A DNA stretch of 64,000 nucleotides from Epiperipatus broadwayi (lineage: Eukaryota > Onychophora > Udeonychophora > Euonychophora > Peripatidae). The position numbers and the translations under genes were made by a program. The DNA is taken from NCBI GenBank assembly GCA_028023455.1, contig JAQFVV010000142.1:231501-295500 (forward strand). Reading direction: 5' to 3'. Below the pieces are notes generated by a model. It was not told where the DNA came from, made no database searches, and was given only the letters and a program-made list of their open reading frames with translations. Shown one piece after another: positions 26,013 to 36,886 of this stretch; the first letter of the stretch is position 1, and each line of letters opens with the position of its first letter.

Positions 26013-28022
26013 ATGGATAATCAAGATAACAGTTCAGTAGAGGAAATATCTGAATTTATTGTGGATAGTAGTTGTGAGGAGGAAAGGGAAGCAGAAGAGA
26101 CAATTAATATAGAAACAATTACAGATATTGTACAAATTACAGATGACGAAATAAAAGGAGAAGAAAAGATTAGGGAATTAAAAATAGAGGAAGAAGAAGT
26201 AGTCACACATAAAAGAGATGTAGATAGCTTCTCATTGTCTCAAATAGCACTGATGATGAAAGAGATTAATGAGAATATAAGTAGAAATAGAGAAGAGATT
26301 AATGAGAATATAAGTAGAAATAGAGAAGAGATTAATGAGAATATAAGTAGAAATAGAGAAGAGAGTAATATAAAATTTGAATCTCTCAATGAAAATAATA
26401 GAAAAAATAGAGAAGAGATTCAAGAAGATAATAGAAAAAATAGAGAAGAGATCAATGAAATTATGAGTAAAAATAGTAATGAAATCAAAGCGTGTATAGA
26501 CAGTATGAATAAAAAACTCAATGATACTTGTAAGACTATGGAAGACTTTAAGGAGGAAGCACATAATAAATTTAATGGCTTGGAATCAAGATTGGACAAT
26601 AGTGAAAAAGTTATTAGTTCTTTAAGGGAGGAAATAGAACAAATAGATTGTAATAATCAGGAATTGCTCAAGACTAAGTTTACAGAATTTTCTGAAATTG
26701 CTATAAAAGGTATAAACAAGCAAATAGAGGATTCTATCAGTCAATGTCAGAACAATAATAGCAAGTTAAAACAGGAGTTTGATAATAATAAATTAGATAT
26801 TAATAATGAAATATGTGAGATAAAGGAAGAGATAATGCAGAGTAGAATAAGGATGAAAGATGAAATGGAGAGAGAGTTAGTGAATAAGTTTAATGATTTA
26901 GTAGTGCAAAATAGGAGAGATATAAAAGATGAAATAGAAGAAGGTTTGATGGGAAAATTAAAGGATTTTAATATTGGGAAGGAGGATGATCAGAAGTACA
27001 GGTCCAAAATAGGTGAGAATATAAAGCGCTTACAAAAGGACATAAAAGAACAAGTAATGCAGGTAGAGAGAAATAGTAATGAGTATAAGGAAGCTATAGA
27101 TCAAAATTTAGATAGGTTTAGACAGGAACAAAAGATATACATAGATCAAGTGATTGGACAGGTAAATTTGGAAGGAAAATTACAACAGGTATACGAACAA
27201 ATAGAAGAGATAAAATCCATTAGCAATCAAACGTTAGAATTAGGTAAAGAAAAAGCATCGCATAGTAAATGTGAAGAATATAAAAGTCCATTCCCAATAG
27301 ATAAAATAGAGTATGTAAGAAAGGAGGAAGGTAATCAAATAGAATCTGATAATAATAAAGAAATAAACAGCCGAATAATTAAAGGAAATACTAGTTGTGA
27401 GGGAGGAACAAATAACTCGATGGCATTACGCTTTATGAGAGTCAAACCATTTAGAGGTGACCATGCCGAAAATCCATATGAGTTTCTAAATAGTTTAGAT
27501 GAGCTATTCTCAATATGTGTTTTAACTGAAAAGGAAAAGTTGGCCATCTGTAGTAATCACTTAGGAGGTACTGCCAAAGACTGGTGGCAGTCACTTTTTG
27601 AAAGGCCAAATACCTATGGTGACTTTAGATGTTTAATAACAGGTAGTTTCTGGAACACTGACAAGCAAGATAGCATTAGGTTCCAGATAACTCAGGAAAA
27701 ATATCAATTGAATAAAGGTAGCTATACTAGTTTCTTTAGAAGTCAGGCTATTCGATTAAAAACACTAACGGCATGTCCATTGTCTGAAGGACAGATAGTA
27801 AGAATAATATGACACAATTTGCCCAGAAATGTGGAGCAACTATTAATTGCAGTGGACCGTTATTCGATAGAAGAGGTGTCAGAAGTATTAGATGCACTAG
27901 AAAACACTGAAACATCTTTAGATAATAGATTCAAAACAAATAGAGACAGAAATAACTATCCATTATCTAATATCAATGTTGACTATAATAGTCAAAGGCA
28001 TCAAATAGGCTTTAAAAGATAG
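26013..28022 (+). pseudogene. Gag-like protein of element 1, interrupted by an in-frame TGA
   Basis: A structural protein that would coat element RNA. The first frame begins at ATG 26013 (MDNQDNSSVEE) and gives 599 residues: an acidic N-terminus (1-75); a very long charged coiled coil (about 80-400) starting with three copies of an NENISRNREEI repeat; and a Ty3/gypsy-type capsid domain from about 470 (FRGDHAENPYEFL, EKLAICSNHL, AKDWWQSLFERP). A TGA at 27810-27812 interrupts it, and the same frame then continues with LPRNVEQLLIAVDR to a TAG at 28020-28022. Another frame carries on with RKAVRFDKSRSRV to about 28168. There is no CCHC knuckle. The Gag at 61114 is a clear relative, and the TGA falls where that one has an arginine codon. 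Confidence 0.8.
26264..26362 (+). repeat. Three tandem 33-bp repeats in gag
   Basis: Three identical 33-bp units encode an 11-residue repeat (INENISRNREE), followed by two shorter diverged units (NRKNREEI). Eleven-residue periodicity suits a right-handed coiled coil. Nucleotide identity between units points to a recent expansion. Confidence 0.85.
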
Positions 28023-28394
28023 GGTATATCCATATGCTAGGAAAGCGGTTAGATTTGACAAATCTAGAAGTAGGGTAGAGTTGCAAAATAATCAACCCTC
28101 TACTAGTGGTATTACTACTATTTTAAAGAAACCCAATATAAAAACAAGTGAGAAAAAGTTAAACTAGAAGTTTAATCCCATACCCATCAGAAGTGTAGAA
28201 AATTTTTTATAAGTATTAATAGTTCAAAGTCTGAGTTTAGTGTCCAGATATTGTATAAATTTGTATAGCAAACAGTGTATTCTGTTGTATTGAGTAGTAT
28301 AAGATGGAATTTGGTTGTAGCAGATAATAAAATGAGGAGTATTAATGAATAAAGTAGGTATTAAACTAGATGTTTAATTTAAAATTTTTTATTC

Positions 28395-28405
28395 GAAGGG
28401 GGAAG
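28395..28405 (+). promoter_or_regulatory. Polypurine tract of element 1
   Basis: GAAGGGGGAAG lies three bases before the 3' LTR, the position of the plus-strand DNA primer. It is the only G-rich purine run in the 3' part of the interior. Confidence 0.65.
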
Positions 28406-28408
28406 TTA

Positions 28409-28622
28409 TGTGCCCTTATCTATAGGTCATAATAAGGTAGAATGGTCAATTGCTAAAAAATTTTAAATTTTAAAATACGTTTGTGTAATATATTGATAAT
28501 TGTATGATCGATTAGATTTTATAGTACAATTTAAGGCTGAAAAATACCTGGTATATAAAAGTGTAATGGATTATTTAAAAAACAGTATATTTTGGGGTGA
28601 GGATGCACGGGGGGAGGTTAGA
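28409..28622 (+). repeat. 3' LTR of gag-only element 1
   Basis: Matches 25129-25342 at every position I compared except one. Followed directly by a TA run. Confidence 0.85.
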
Positions 28623-28636
28623 ATATATATATATAT

Positions 28637-28932
28637 AACAATCCACTAGAATAAAACTACAAAATTTTATAAAATGCCTATATAAAATTGAAGATTAATA
28701 TTCTTTGCTATAGCCAGCTTTGGTGTATTCTGACATCTAAAGTAGCGATATGTTATTATTTAAATATTATTAAACTCTCACACCAGTAACGTTCCCATGT
28801 GAATTACCTACTGTCCATAAATTGTGAATATTAATACAATTACACTGTTTATTCAATACATTATCTGTACTATTTATAAACTATGACTCCTTAATTTTTT
28901 AAAATTTTGTAGTTTTATTCTAGTGGATTGTT
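28637..28932. mobile_element. MITE, about 296 bp, with long terminal inverted repeats
   Basis: AACAATCCACTAGAATAAAA (continuing to about 33 bp) at the left is repeated as its exact complement at the right (about 28900-28932, ending GGATTGTT). There is no coding capacity. TA-rich flanks obscure the target duplication, so I cannot assign a superfamily. The near-perfect inverted repeats point to recent movement by a transposase supplied elsewhere. Confidence 0.75.
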
Positions 28933-28950
28933 TTATTATACTTATATTAT

Positions 28951-28967
28951 TATATATATATATATAT

Positions 28968-29005
<38 letters not shown>
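28951..29005. repeat. (TA)n microsatellite, interrupted
   Basis: A TA run with a TATCATA interruption at about 28968-28974, abutting the outer end of the minus-strand PLE copy. Confidence 0.9.
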
Positions 29006-29008
<3 letters not shown>

Positions 29009-29097
29009 ATAAAAAAAGTTTGATATCTGTATTCGTTTCACAATATATGTAATATACAAATCAATATATATATCAAAATACAGTACAATTTATATAA

Positions 29098-29168
29098 ATT
29101 ATATTCTTTTAGAAGTACTTTCGACTATACACTTTGTAGTCTTTATCAACTATATAACGTTGAATAAT
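29098..29168 (-). ncRNA. Hammerhead-like motif of the minus-strand PLE tail, degenerate
   Basis: On the minus strand: helix I ATTATTC/GAATATAAT; catalytic box TTGATAA (consensus CTGATGA); helix II GACTA/TAGTC around CAAAGTGTA; GAAA box present; minimal helix III; CTA triplet. Two changes in the catalytic box should inactivate it. Confidence 0.5.
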
Positions 29169-29206
29169 CAAAATGAGACAACCCTTAACAATACCCATAG
29201 TTCAAT

Positions 29207-30495
29207 TCAGATTTCCCACAATTCTGTTATCTTAACATTTGATGACTGGCGATTCATTAACATTTGACGATTTCTTGAAATCAACATAGCCTCTTTTATT
29301 TTACGTTTATTATGACAATGTTCAATTTGAATAATTTTCATATTTTTATAATCAAATTTAAATCCATATTGACAAGATTTATTATGATCAAATATAACAG
29401 ATGATGAAGGTTTATTTACAACTCTTCCATATTGATTCTCTTTTTGAATTCTATTATATAAAAGCATATGTTCTTTTATTCTCTTCTCAAATGTACACTT
29501 AGATTCACCAATGTATTGTACGCCGCATCCACATATCAATCTATATATAATAGAATTTTGATTAAACTTTGAATTTTGAATTTTAGAATTATTAAGCAAT
29601 CTATTTATGTTATTTGTAGAGAAAAAAGCAATATGACACAAACCATTATAAATTTTCCTAATAAACTTGACCTGCTCATCTGATATAAATGGCATTGAAA
29701 TCCATTTCATTTTGATATTTTTATTTTTAATTTTATTATAGTGTTGATTTCTTTTAAATCCTTTAATAATATTAGCAATAGCATTTTTATAATAACCAAT
29801 TTTCAACGAGTCATTAACAAATAAATGTACATTTTTAATTTTATCACTAGAATATTTGCATAATTTTTCATTTCGAAATAAGAATGATTTCAATCCAGAC
29901 AGCTTATGACACATAGGTACATGTGATTCATATGGAATAAAACCTCTAGTTTCAATTGGTTTAATTAACATAAGATAATCCAAACTGTAATCATTACGAG
30001 TAACTTGAATATCTAAGAATTTTATGGAATTGTATTTCTCTTTAGTTATAACCCATTTTATATCCTTAATCTCATTTAATTCATTAAATAAATTGATTAT
30101 TAATTCTTGTTTTCCACAAATGAAAACATCATCCACATATCTATGATATACTTTAATTTCTTGATATTTCAATTGTTTTAAAATTTTACTTTCATATGTT
30201 GATATAACAAAATTACAAATTTGAGCAACAGCAGGAAGACCCATTGGCCAACCAAAATTCATTTTATAATATTCATTATTAAAATTAACATAAATATTTT
30301 TATCAATAAACTGCAATACTTTTATAATAAAATTTATAATATCAGACTTTACATTTTTTGAAACAAGAGCATTATAAATAATATTAATTGACTCTATTCT
30401 ATCTATTGATCCATACATTTCATTTATATCAAAAGTACAAATTGTGTCATGTAAATCTATATTTATATTCTTAATTTTATCTACAAAATTTTAAA
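29207..30495 (-). CDS. PLE reverse transcriptase/GIY-YIG endonuclease, N-truncated
   Basis: Copies element RNA and nicks target DNA. The frame is open from the truncation point near 30495 (DKIKNINIDLHDT...) to a stop at 29207; the first in-frame Met is at 30418 (MYGSIDR). Visible motifs are FDIN-MYGSI (motif A), GWPMGLPAVAQ (motif B), YHRYVDDVFI (motif C, YVDD at about 30130-30143) and KFLDIQV. These are followed by a GIY-YIG domain, IYRLICGCGVQYIGES, with KRIKEH and a KRKIKEAMLISRNRQ tail. It lacks the N-terminal region and the first reverse transcriptase motifs. No internal stops, but it cannot act alone. Confidence 0.85.
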
Positions 30496-30544
30496 TTTCG
30501 TATCGAAATATGTTGGTGGTAGATGGAAAGATTGTAATCTTGAA

Positions 30545-32365
30545 TTGAATTCTGCAATAGAACATTCATTTAGTGTGATTAAGTGTGATGCGAATATTTG
30601 TAATAACATTGTTAAAGAAGTTAAAAATAAAAACTTTAAATATAATAGGAATGATAAATGGTTAAGTCAAATTAATAAATTTAAAAGTTTCCTATTAAAT
30701 AATGACTTAGTGTGTTTAAAGGAGGATAAGGGCCTTCGTATGTGTTTGTTTACAAGAGTGAAATATAATGAAAAAGTTATGGATCAAATGAAAAAGCTTA
30801 AATTTCAAAATAGTGAAATAATGAATATTGATACATCTCGCATGAAATTTATAAATGAAATTTTAAAAAAAGCTAAGAATAAAGCTATTGATAGTCATAC
30901 ATATTATAACTTATATCCATCATCTGCTATTTGCCCTAGGATATTTTCGAATATAAAGCTACATAAAGAAAATTATCCATTGAGATTGATGGTTGATTTT
31001 GATGGTGCATATTATTATCAAACATGTAGATATATTGAATTATTACTTCAAGATATTTTAGGTTTTGGAGAATATACTGTTTCATCATCGTTTGATTTTG
31101 TAGATAAAATTAAGAATATAAATATAGATTTACATGACACAATTTGTACTTTTGATATAAATTACATGTATGGATCAATAGATAGAATAGAGTCAATTAA
31201 TATTATTTATAATGCTCTTGTTTCAAAAAATGTAAAGTCTGATATTATAAATTTTATTATAAAAGTATTGCAGTTTATTGATAAAAATATTTATGTTAAT
31301 TTTAATAATGAATATTATAAAATGAATTTTGGTTGGCCAATGGGTCTTCCTGCTGTTGCTCAAATTTGTAATTTTGTTACATCAACATATGAAAGTAAAA
31401 TTTTAAAACAATTGAAATATCAAGAAATTAAAGTATATCATAGATATGTGGATGATGTTTTCATTTGTGGAAAACAAGAATTAATAATCAATTTATTTAA
31501 TGAATTAAATGAGATTAAGGATATAAAATGGGTTATAACTAAAGAGAAATACAATTCCATAAAATTCTTAGATATTCAAATTACTCTTAATGATTACAGT
31601 TTGGATTATCTTATGTTAATTAAACCAATTGAAACTAGAGGTTGTATTCCATATGAATCACATGTACCTATGTGTCATAAGCTGTCTGGATTAAAATCAT
31701 TCTTATTTCGAAATGAAAAATTATGCAAATATTCTAGTGATAAAATTAAAAATGTACATTTATTTGTTAATGACTTGTTGAAAATTGGTTATTATAAAAA
31801 TGCTATTGCTAATATTATTAAAGGATTTTAAAAAAATCAACACTATAATAAAATTAAAAATAAAAATATCAAAATGAAATGGATTTCAATGCCATTTATA
31901 TCAGATGAGCAGGTCAAGTTTATTAGAAAAATTTATAATGGTTTGTGTCATATTGCTTTTTTCTTTACAAATAACATAAATAGATTGCTTAATAATTCTA
32001 AAATTCAAAGTTTAATCACTATTATATATAGATTGATATGTGGATGTGGCGTACAATATATTGGTGAATCTAAGTGTACATTTGAGAAGAGAATAAAAGA
32101 ACATATGCTTTTATATAATAGAATTCAAAAAGAGAATCAATATGGAACAGATGTAAATAAACCTTCATCATCTGTTATATTTGATCATAATAAATCTTGT
32201 CAATATGAATTTAAATTTGATTATAAAAATATGAAAATTATTCAAATTGAACGTTGTCATAATAAACGTAAAATAAAAGAGGCTATGTTGATTTCAAGAA
32301 ATCGTCAAATGTTAATGAATCGCCAGTCATCAAATGTTAAGATAACAGAATTGTGGGAAATATGA
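30545..32365 (+). pseudogene. PLE reverse transcriptase/GIY-YIG protein with in-frame TAA
   Basis: The frame is already open upstream of 30545 (GGRWKDCNLELNSAIEH), with no clear initiation codon, so the N-terminus is lost. Numbered from 30545: PLE N-terminal region with LVCLKEDKGLRMCLF (~60-75); IFSNIKLHKENYPLRLMV, the early reverse transcriptase motif (~135-155); FDINYMYGSI (motif A, ~203); GWPMGLPAVAQ (motif B); RYVDDVFI (motif C, ~300); FLDIQI. A TAA at 31829-31831 then breaks the frame where the minus copy reads on. The same frame resumes into the GIY-YIG domain (IYRLICGCGVQYIGES, KRIKEH) and ends at 32365. A few codons present in the minus copy (between IQ and IIYRL) are missing here. 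Catalytic aspartates are intact. Confidence 0.85.
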
Positions 32366-32403
32366 ATTGAACTATGGGCATTGTTAAGGGTTGTCTCGTT
32401 TTG

Positions 32404-32474
32404 ATTATTCAACGTTATATAGTTGATAAAGACTACAAAGTGTATAGTCAAAAGTACTTCTAAAAGAATATAAT
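32404..32474 (+). ncRNA. Hammerhead-like motif of the plus-strand PLE tail, degenerate
   Basis: The same 71-nt layout as 29098-29168: helix I ATTATTC/GAATATAAT, TTGATAA box, GACTA/TAGTC helix II. The GAAA box is now AAAA, so it carries three departures from consensus and should be inactive. Confidence 0.5.
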
Positions 32475-32536
32475 TTATATAAATTGTACTGTATTTTGAT
32501 ATATATATTGATTTGTATATTATATATATATATATA

Positions 32537-34726
32537 TGCCACGAGCACAGATGTTCGTTACATTGTTTTTTTATTTATTTATTAAACATGAAAGTAAATT
32601 AAAAAGTTCGCATTTAAAAATTTTCTTTAACAATTAAAAATTGAAATTAAATATCATCTTAAACTCTTATATATTAAATCACACAGATAATGAAAAATTA
32701 TTAAAATAAAACTTTATTAAAGAAAAAGTATTTTAAAACTAAATTTTAAAAAGATTTGGAAATAAAATTATATCTTTAAATTTATCTTTAAATATATCTT
32801 TGATTTGGAAAACAGGTTAATTAATCAGAAATGGAAATGATAAATTTAATTAGTCAAATGTAAACCAGCCTTGGGCATTTAAATGTAAAAACATCAGTCA
32901 GATAGGAAAACAATAAAAACTTTTAGCGAATGAAATAAATCCATTGGGAAATCGGACCTCAACGAAAAGGATCATCACATTGATGACGTAATGTTAAGGC
33001 AATCCTTCAAATGAATATAAAAGGACAAGGTTGAAAATTATTAGTGATTGATTACTGATTATTACGATGTGACTATATGTATTAGTATGGAGTTGGAGGT
33101 GAAGGGATTGAAAGAGGCACTTTCAATTCCTTCAGCTGTTAAAGAAAAGGGAGTGAAACATCGTTTTCTACATTGAGGACCAACTAAATTAAAAAACCTC
33201 CGAATGAATAAATAAAACAACGGCTAGATGCATACCAATATCTTCAGGACAGCGTGGGAATTCCTGTTCAAACTTACTAACGACAGATAAAGATGAACTG
33301 TTTAAAACCGTAAGAACTTTACAATTAATGAACATTAAATTAAAAACTTTTCGTATTTAAAATAATTGCATTAGTTTCCTATCTGACTAAAGTAGTTAAA
33401 TGTTATTTGATGTATTTTTTATTTATTTGTTTAAAATCATCTCCGTTTATTTAATTTTGTTCTTTAAGTTTATTTATGATTTCTGTTTTCCGATAAATTA
33501 AAATATATCAATGTTAAACTTAAGTCGGGCATGAATGGCTGTATAGATTTGTAAAGTTATATTAGGGGAGGGTAATCTTAGGTTATTTGTGTCGTTGTTA
33601 AATTGGGTCAACGGATTGGATATATTGATGTAGTTAGTAGATGTAGTCGGAGATTCGCTACTGGCAGAATCGCTTCATACGCCGCACTCTCCCGTTTTGC
33701 CTATGGAAGGAAATATAAGATGCAGAGCGCAGTTCCTTTCTATGGAGTTTTTTTTTATTGTTCTCATTGGATAGAAGTAATATTCCTATCTAATGAAAGT
33801 CAATATCTTCTCTTAATCTTTTTGGTGCTGCCGTATTCCGTTACATTGAATACATCGATGTATCAGATGAATTGATGCCAGTTTGACTGCGAATTTTAGC
33901 CTAAGGTTAAATAGGGATAGAATATTTTATTTTCAAATGCAAATCTATGTGGTCTATTCATACTTGACCCTAAATAAAAATGCATTAAATTTAAGTTGTT
34001 TATAGATGCTTGCATTGATTGGTTATCGGTTAAGTATGTTTTGGGTTTTCATATTTGATCAAAATATATAGACATTCGATAAATAATGATACCTTACGGT
34101 GAGTATCTAAAATGTACTTATTCGGATGTCTTTTAAGTTATTGGTGACAATGCAAGTATCTTATGGTGAATACTATTGGGTTACATATAAATTTCCTTCC
34201 GCAATTGTCATTAATCAATAATTTTGTATTTTGATCGTTTATGTTTACTTTGAAATGTTTTTGACCGTGAAATCTATGTAACCGATCTATAGTCAACATT
34301 ATAAACAAGCTTTCATAAATTTGTATGTGCGAACTTAATTAAAAATGTAAAATTATAATATAATAATAATTAAATGTAAATTAAAGCAAAGTTAAAAATA
34401 ATGTTAAATGTTAAAATGTAAACTGATACTAAAACAATTTTAAATCTTATATATATATGTGCGTAAATACATTTTTGTATGTTAATTACTGGCAGTGGCT
34501 TATTTTTTTTTTTTTATATATATACTCTTAGATTATCTTATTAAATCTCTGCTATTCCACTGATCTAGTGACATGGGCTAACGACCGGAATCAAATTTTA
34601 AAAGAAAAAAAAAATTTTTTTTTTTGACTGACGTATCTGCCTACTTTATAAATTTTTCTAGGTTCAAATGCCTAGATGGCGCCCTGTAGTGCAGTTTACG
34701 TAAGTCATATTCTCCGGATTGTTACA
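32537..34726 (+). repeat. 5' LTR of the inverted-interior element
   Basis: About 2190 bp. It begins TGCCACGAGCACAG (the 3' copy has TGTAACGAGC) and ends CCGGATTGTTACA. An open frame at 33603-33875 (MGQRIGYIDVV) is shared in part by the 3' LTR (37952-38143) but diverges through frameshifts, so I do not call it a gene. Confidence 0.8.
33016..33023 (+). promoter_or_regulatory. TATA box in the 5' LTR
   Basis: TATAAAAG follows a GACGTAATG motif by about 30 bases and sits 479 bases into the LTR. The 3' LTR has it at 37365-37372. Preservation in both copies and a less AT-rich setting support it as the LTR promoter. Confidence 0.5.
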
Positions 34727-34728
34727 AC

Positions 34729-34741
34729 TGGCACCCAATGT
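34729..34741 (+). promoter_or_regulatory. Primer-binding-site-like sequence
   Basis: TGGCACCCAATGT begins two bases after the GTTACA end of the 5' LTR. It resembles the TGGCGCCCAACG-type sites of Ty3/gypsy elements and supports reading 32537-34726 as an LTR. Confidence 0.45.
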
Positions 34742-34844
34742 AATTTGACTTTTATATTTTTATTAGTCTCTTATCATTAGATCTTGTCCAATAGTATACA
34801 ATTATAACGATCGAAATGAAAGTGAAGATCGAATCTAACCGCAA

Positions 34845-36680
34845 AAACAATATCTGCAACTACCAGGGCGCCATCTAGGCATTTGAGCCGAGAGAAATTT
34901 ATAGCGTAGGCAGATACGCGCTGTTAAGATTCCACTTTATTTAAATATTCCGATCGTTAGCCCAAGTCACTAGTTCAGTGGAGAAGCAGGGATAAAAATC
35001 TATATCTTAATGTATATCTTAAATATCAATAAATAAAAGCCATTGCCAGAAATTAACACATAAAAATATTTATTTATGCACATATAAAATAACATTTAAA
35101 TTTTGAGGAATAAGTTTAACATTTTAGATTTTTATATTAACTTTTAATTTTACATTTAACTAAATTTCAATGAGTTTAATATTTTATTTAGATGGTCAAG
35201 TATAAATAGACTACATAGATCTGCATTTGAAAAGAAAATATTCTTCCCTGATTTAATCTTAGGGAACAAATTTCGCAACCAAACTGGCGCCAATCCATCT
35301 GATACATTCATGTATTCAATGTAGCATGATACAACAACACAAAATACTATACTGTCAGGAAACGTACATCTGAACAATAAGTAGAAATAGAGAAGACATT
35401 GACTCTCCACCAACAGGAATGTGACATCTGTTGGCAAATAGAACAATAAACAAAAAACTCCATAGGAATGGACTGCGGTCTTCTGCCGACTTACAAACCC
35501 ATCCATAGGCAAACAGAGAGTGTGTGGCGTATATCTATAATCCTGCCCATAGCGAACCTCATACTACATCTACTAATTACACAAATATATCCAATCCATT
35601 GAACCAATTCAACTACGAAATGAATAACCTAAGATTACCCTCCCTTAATATAACTTTACAAAACTATATAGCCATTCACGCCCGACTTAAATTTAACATT
35701 TAAATACGTTCGCACAAATGCATTTTATAAAATTTGTTTTAAAATGTTGAGTACAGATCAGCTGCACAGATTCCACGGTCAAAAACATTCCAAATTAAAC
35801 ACAACCGATCAAAATACAAAGTCATTGATAAATGTCACTTGCATAGGGAATATACAAATCCCATTAGCATTCATCGTAAGATGCTTGCAGTGATATCGTT
35901 GACATATATTCTAATCGAATGTGAAAACCACAACATTATCAACCGCTAATGAATCTATGCAACGTCTATACCCAACCTAAATCTCATCATTTAAAATTTA
36001 AACAATAAACAATTTATACAATAAAAAAGAAAAAAAATGGAAATGATTTTTATCAATCGGAAAACATATAAAATTAAGCATTATTAATTTGATTTAAAAA
36101 CTTACAAAAGTCAGATAAGAGTCCATTTTAACATTTAAGTTGGCTTGTTTATTAATTTGTAAAACTTGACGAAAGTTCTTAATTGATTTCAATAATTGTT
36201 CATTTCATATAGCTTATGGTAGAAGAGTCCATGTTCCCATTGGCAATTCCCACGGAGACTTTCCTGGAAGACCGGTCTGATATTTTGGAGGTAGCATTAG
36301 CTGGTTCTGTTCTGGTATCACAGTCTTTGCATTTTTCTTTTTAAATAGAGAGTGTGGTATGTTCGTCCTACCGCATCTCTCAAACACACAATGCTGGAAC
36401 TGTCGAAAAAACTGTATTTCCCTTTTTATAGTAAATCTCCAGATTGAATGAACAAAGACGTCACTAATCCAAATTTTCGTTCAGGTCCGGGCTGAGGCTT
36501 GGTGCTTCCATTGGTCAAGCTAAAATCTCTTTTTTCTCCTATCTGTACCACTCTGCAATTGTCAGAATCCACTAAATCATTGGTTTTCCATATAAACCCC
36601 CTTTTTATTTTGAGTCTCTATGTGAACCATGACCTCCAGCTGGGACGGAATAAAAACCAAGCACTGCTAGTGTCATCACA
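34845..36680 (-). repeat. Inverted, diverged LTR-like segment inside the element
   Basis: Complementary to the flanking LTRs in blocks: GGGCGCCATCTAGGCATTTG (34866) to the LTR end; CGATCGTTAGCCCAAGTCAC (about 34952) to the LTR near 34565; GCCATTCACGCCCGACTTAA (35671) to the LTR near 33525; CGGTCAAAAACATTCCAAAT (about 35778) to the LTR near 34265; CAATTCCCACGG (about 36243) to the LTR near 33255; a GACGTCACTA block (36448) to the LTR near 32985. Block order is not strictly collinear (the 34265-type block follows the 33525-type block). It is much more diverged than the two LTRs are from each other. Confidence 0.65.
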
Positions 36681-36886
36681 AACATTATCCATTAGTCAGA
36701 GAGGCAATAGTTTAGGCAAATAGGTTAGGATTCATCCTTGCCCTGACATATGTATCTTGTACATGGTTGGATTCAAGGTACCTTTGCTTGGATTATTGGT
36801 CTTGTTGAATGAATACACGATTTTGACCGGCACAGAGGCTGCATATTTTTTTTTTTGATCATTTTTTTAAAGCAACTTTACTGATA

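Larger units (their letters stand above)
25129..28622 (+). mobile_element. Gag-only LTR retrotransposon 1 (non-autonomous)
   Basis: Two 214-bp direct repeats differing at one observed position flank a 3.07-kb interior. The interior has a ~670-bp leader, a broken gag frame and a purine tract before the 3' LTR. No protease, reverse transcriptase, RNase H or integrase sequence is present, and there is no space for one (about 240 bp between the last gag-like residues and the 3' LTR). Near-identical LTRs imply recent insertion. Both outer flanks are TA runs. Its enzymes would have to come from an autonomous relative elsewhere. Confidence 0.8.
29020..30495 (-). mobile_element. Penelope-like element, 5'-truncated copy (minus strand)
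   Basis: It carries the C-terminal two-thirds of the PLE protein and the full tail. It meets the plus-strand copy head to head near 30495, where homology ends with GATAAAATTAAGAAT-type sequence. Protein and tail match the plus-strand copy almost base for base, so the two share a recent origin. The outer end lies against (TA)n. Confidence 0.85.
30496..32530 (+). mobile_element. Penelope-like element, longer copy (plus strand)
   Basis: A head-to-head partner of the minus-strand copy. It begins abruptly at the junction, carries part of the PLE N-terminal region, the reverse transcriptase, the GIY-YIG domain and the tail with a hammerhead-like motif, and ends at a (TA)n run (32519-32536) that also borders the next LTR element. 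The shared segment differs from the minus copy at only scattered positions. Confidence 0.85.

Noticed and set aside
33603-33875. 90-codon open frame (MGQRIGYIDVV...) in the 5' LTR, partly repeated in the 3' LTR
   Set aside because: The 3' LTR version is frameshifted after about 50 codons and the inverted interior copy does not preserve it. No known domain, so LTR sequence rather than a gene.
35156-35512. 118-codon minus-strand frame inside the 32.5-39 kb element
   Set aside because: It runs through the inverted LTR-like block and is not conserved in the LTRs.
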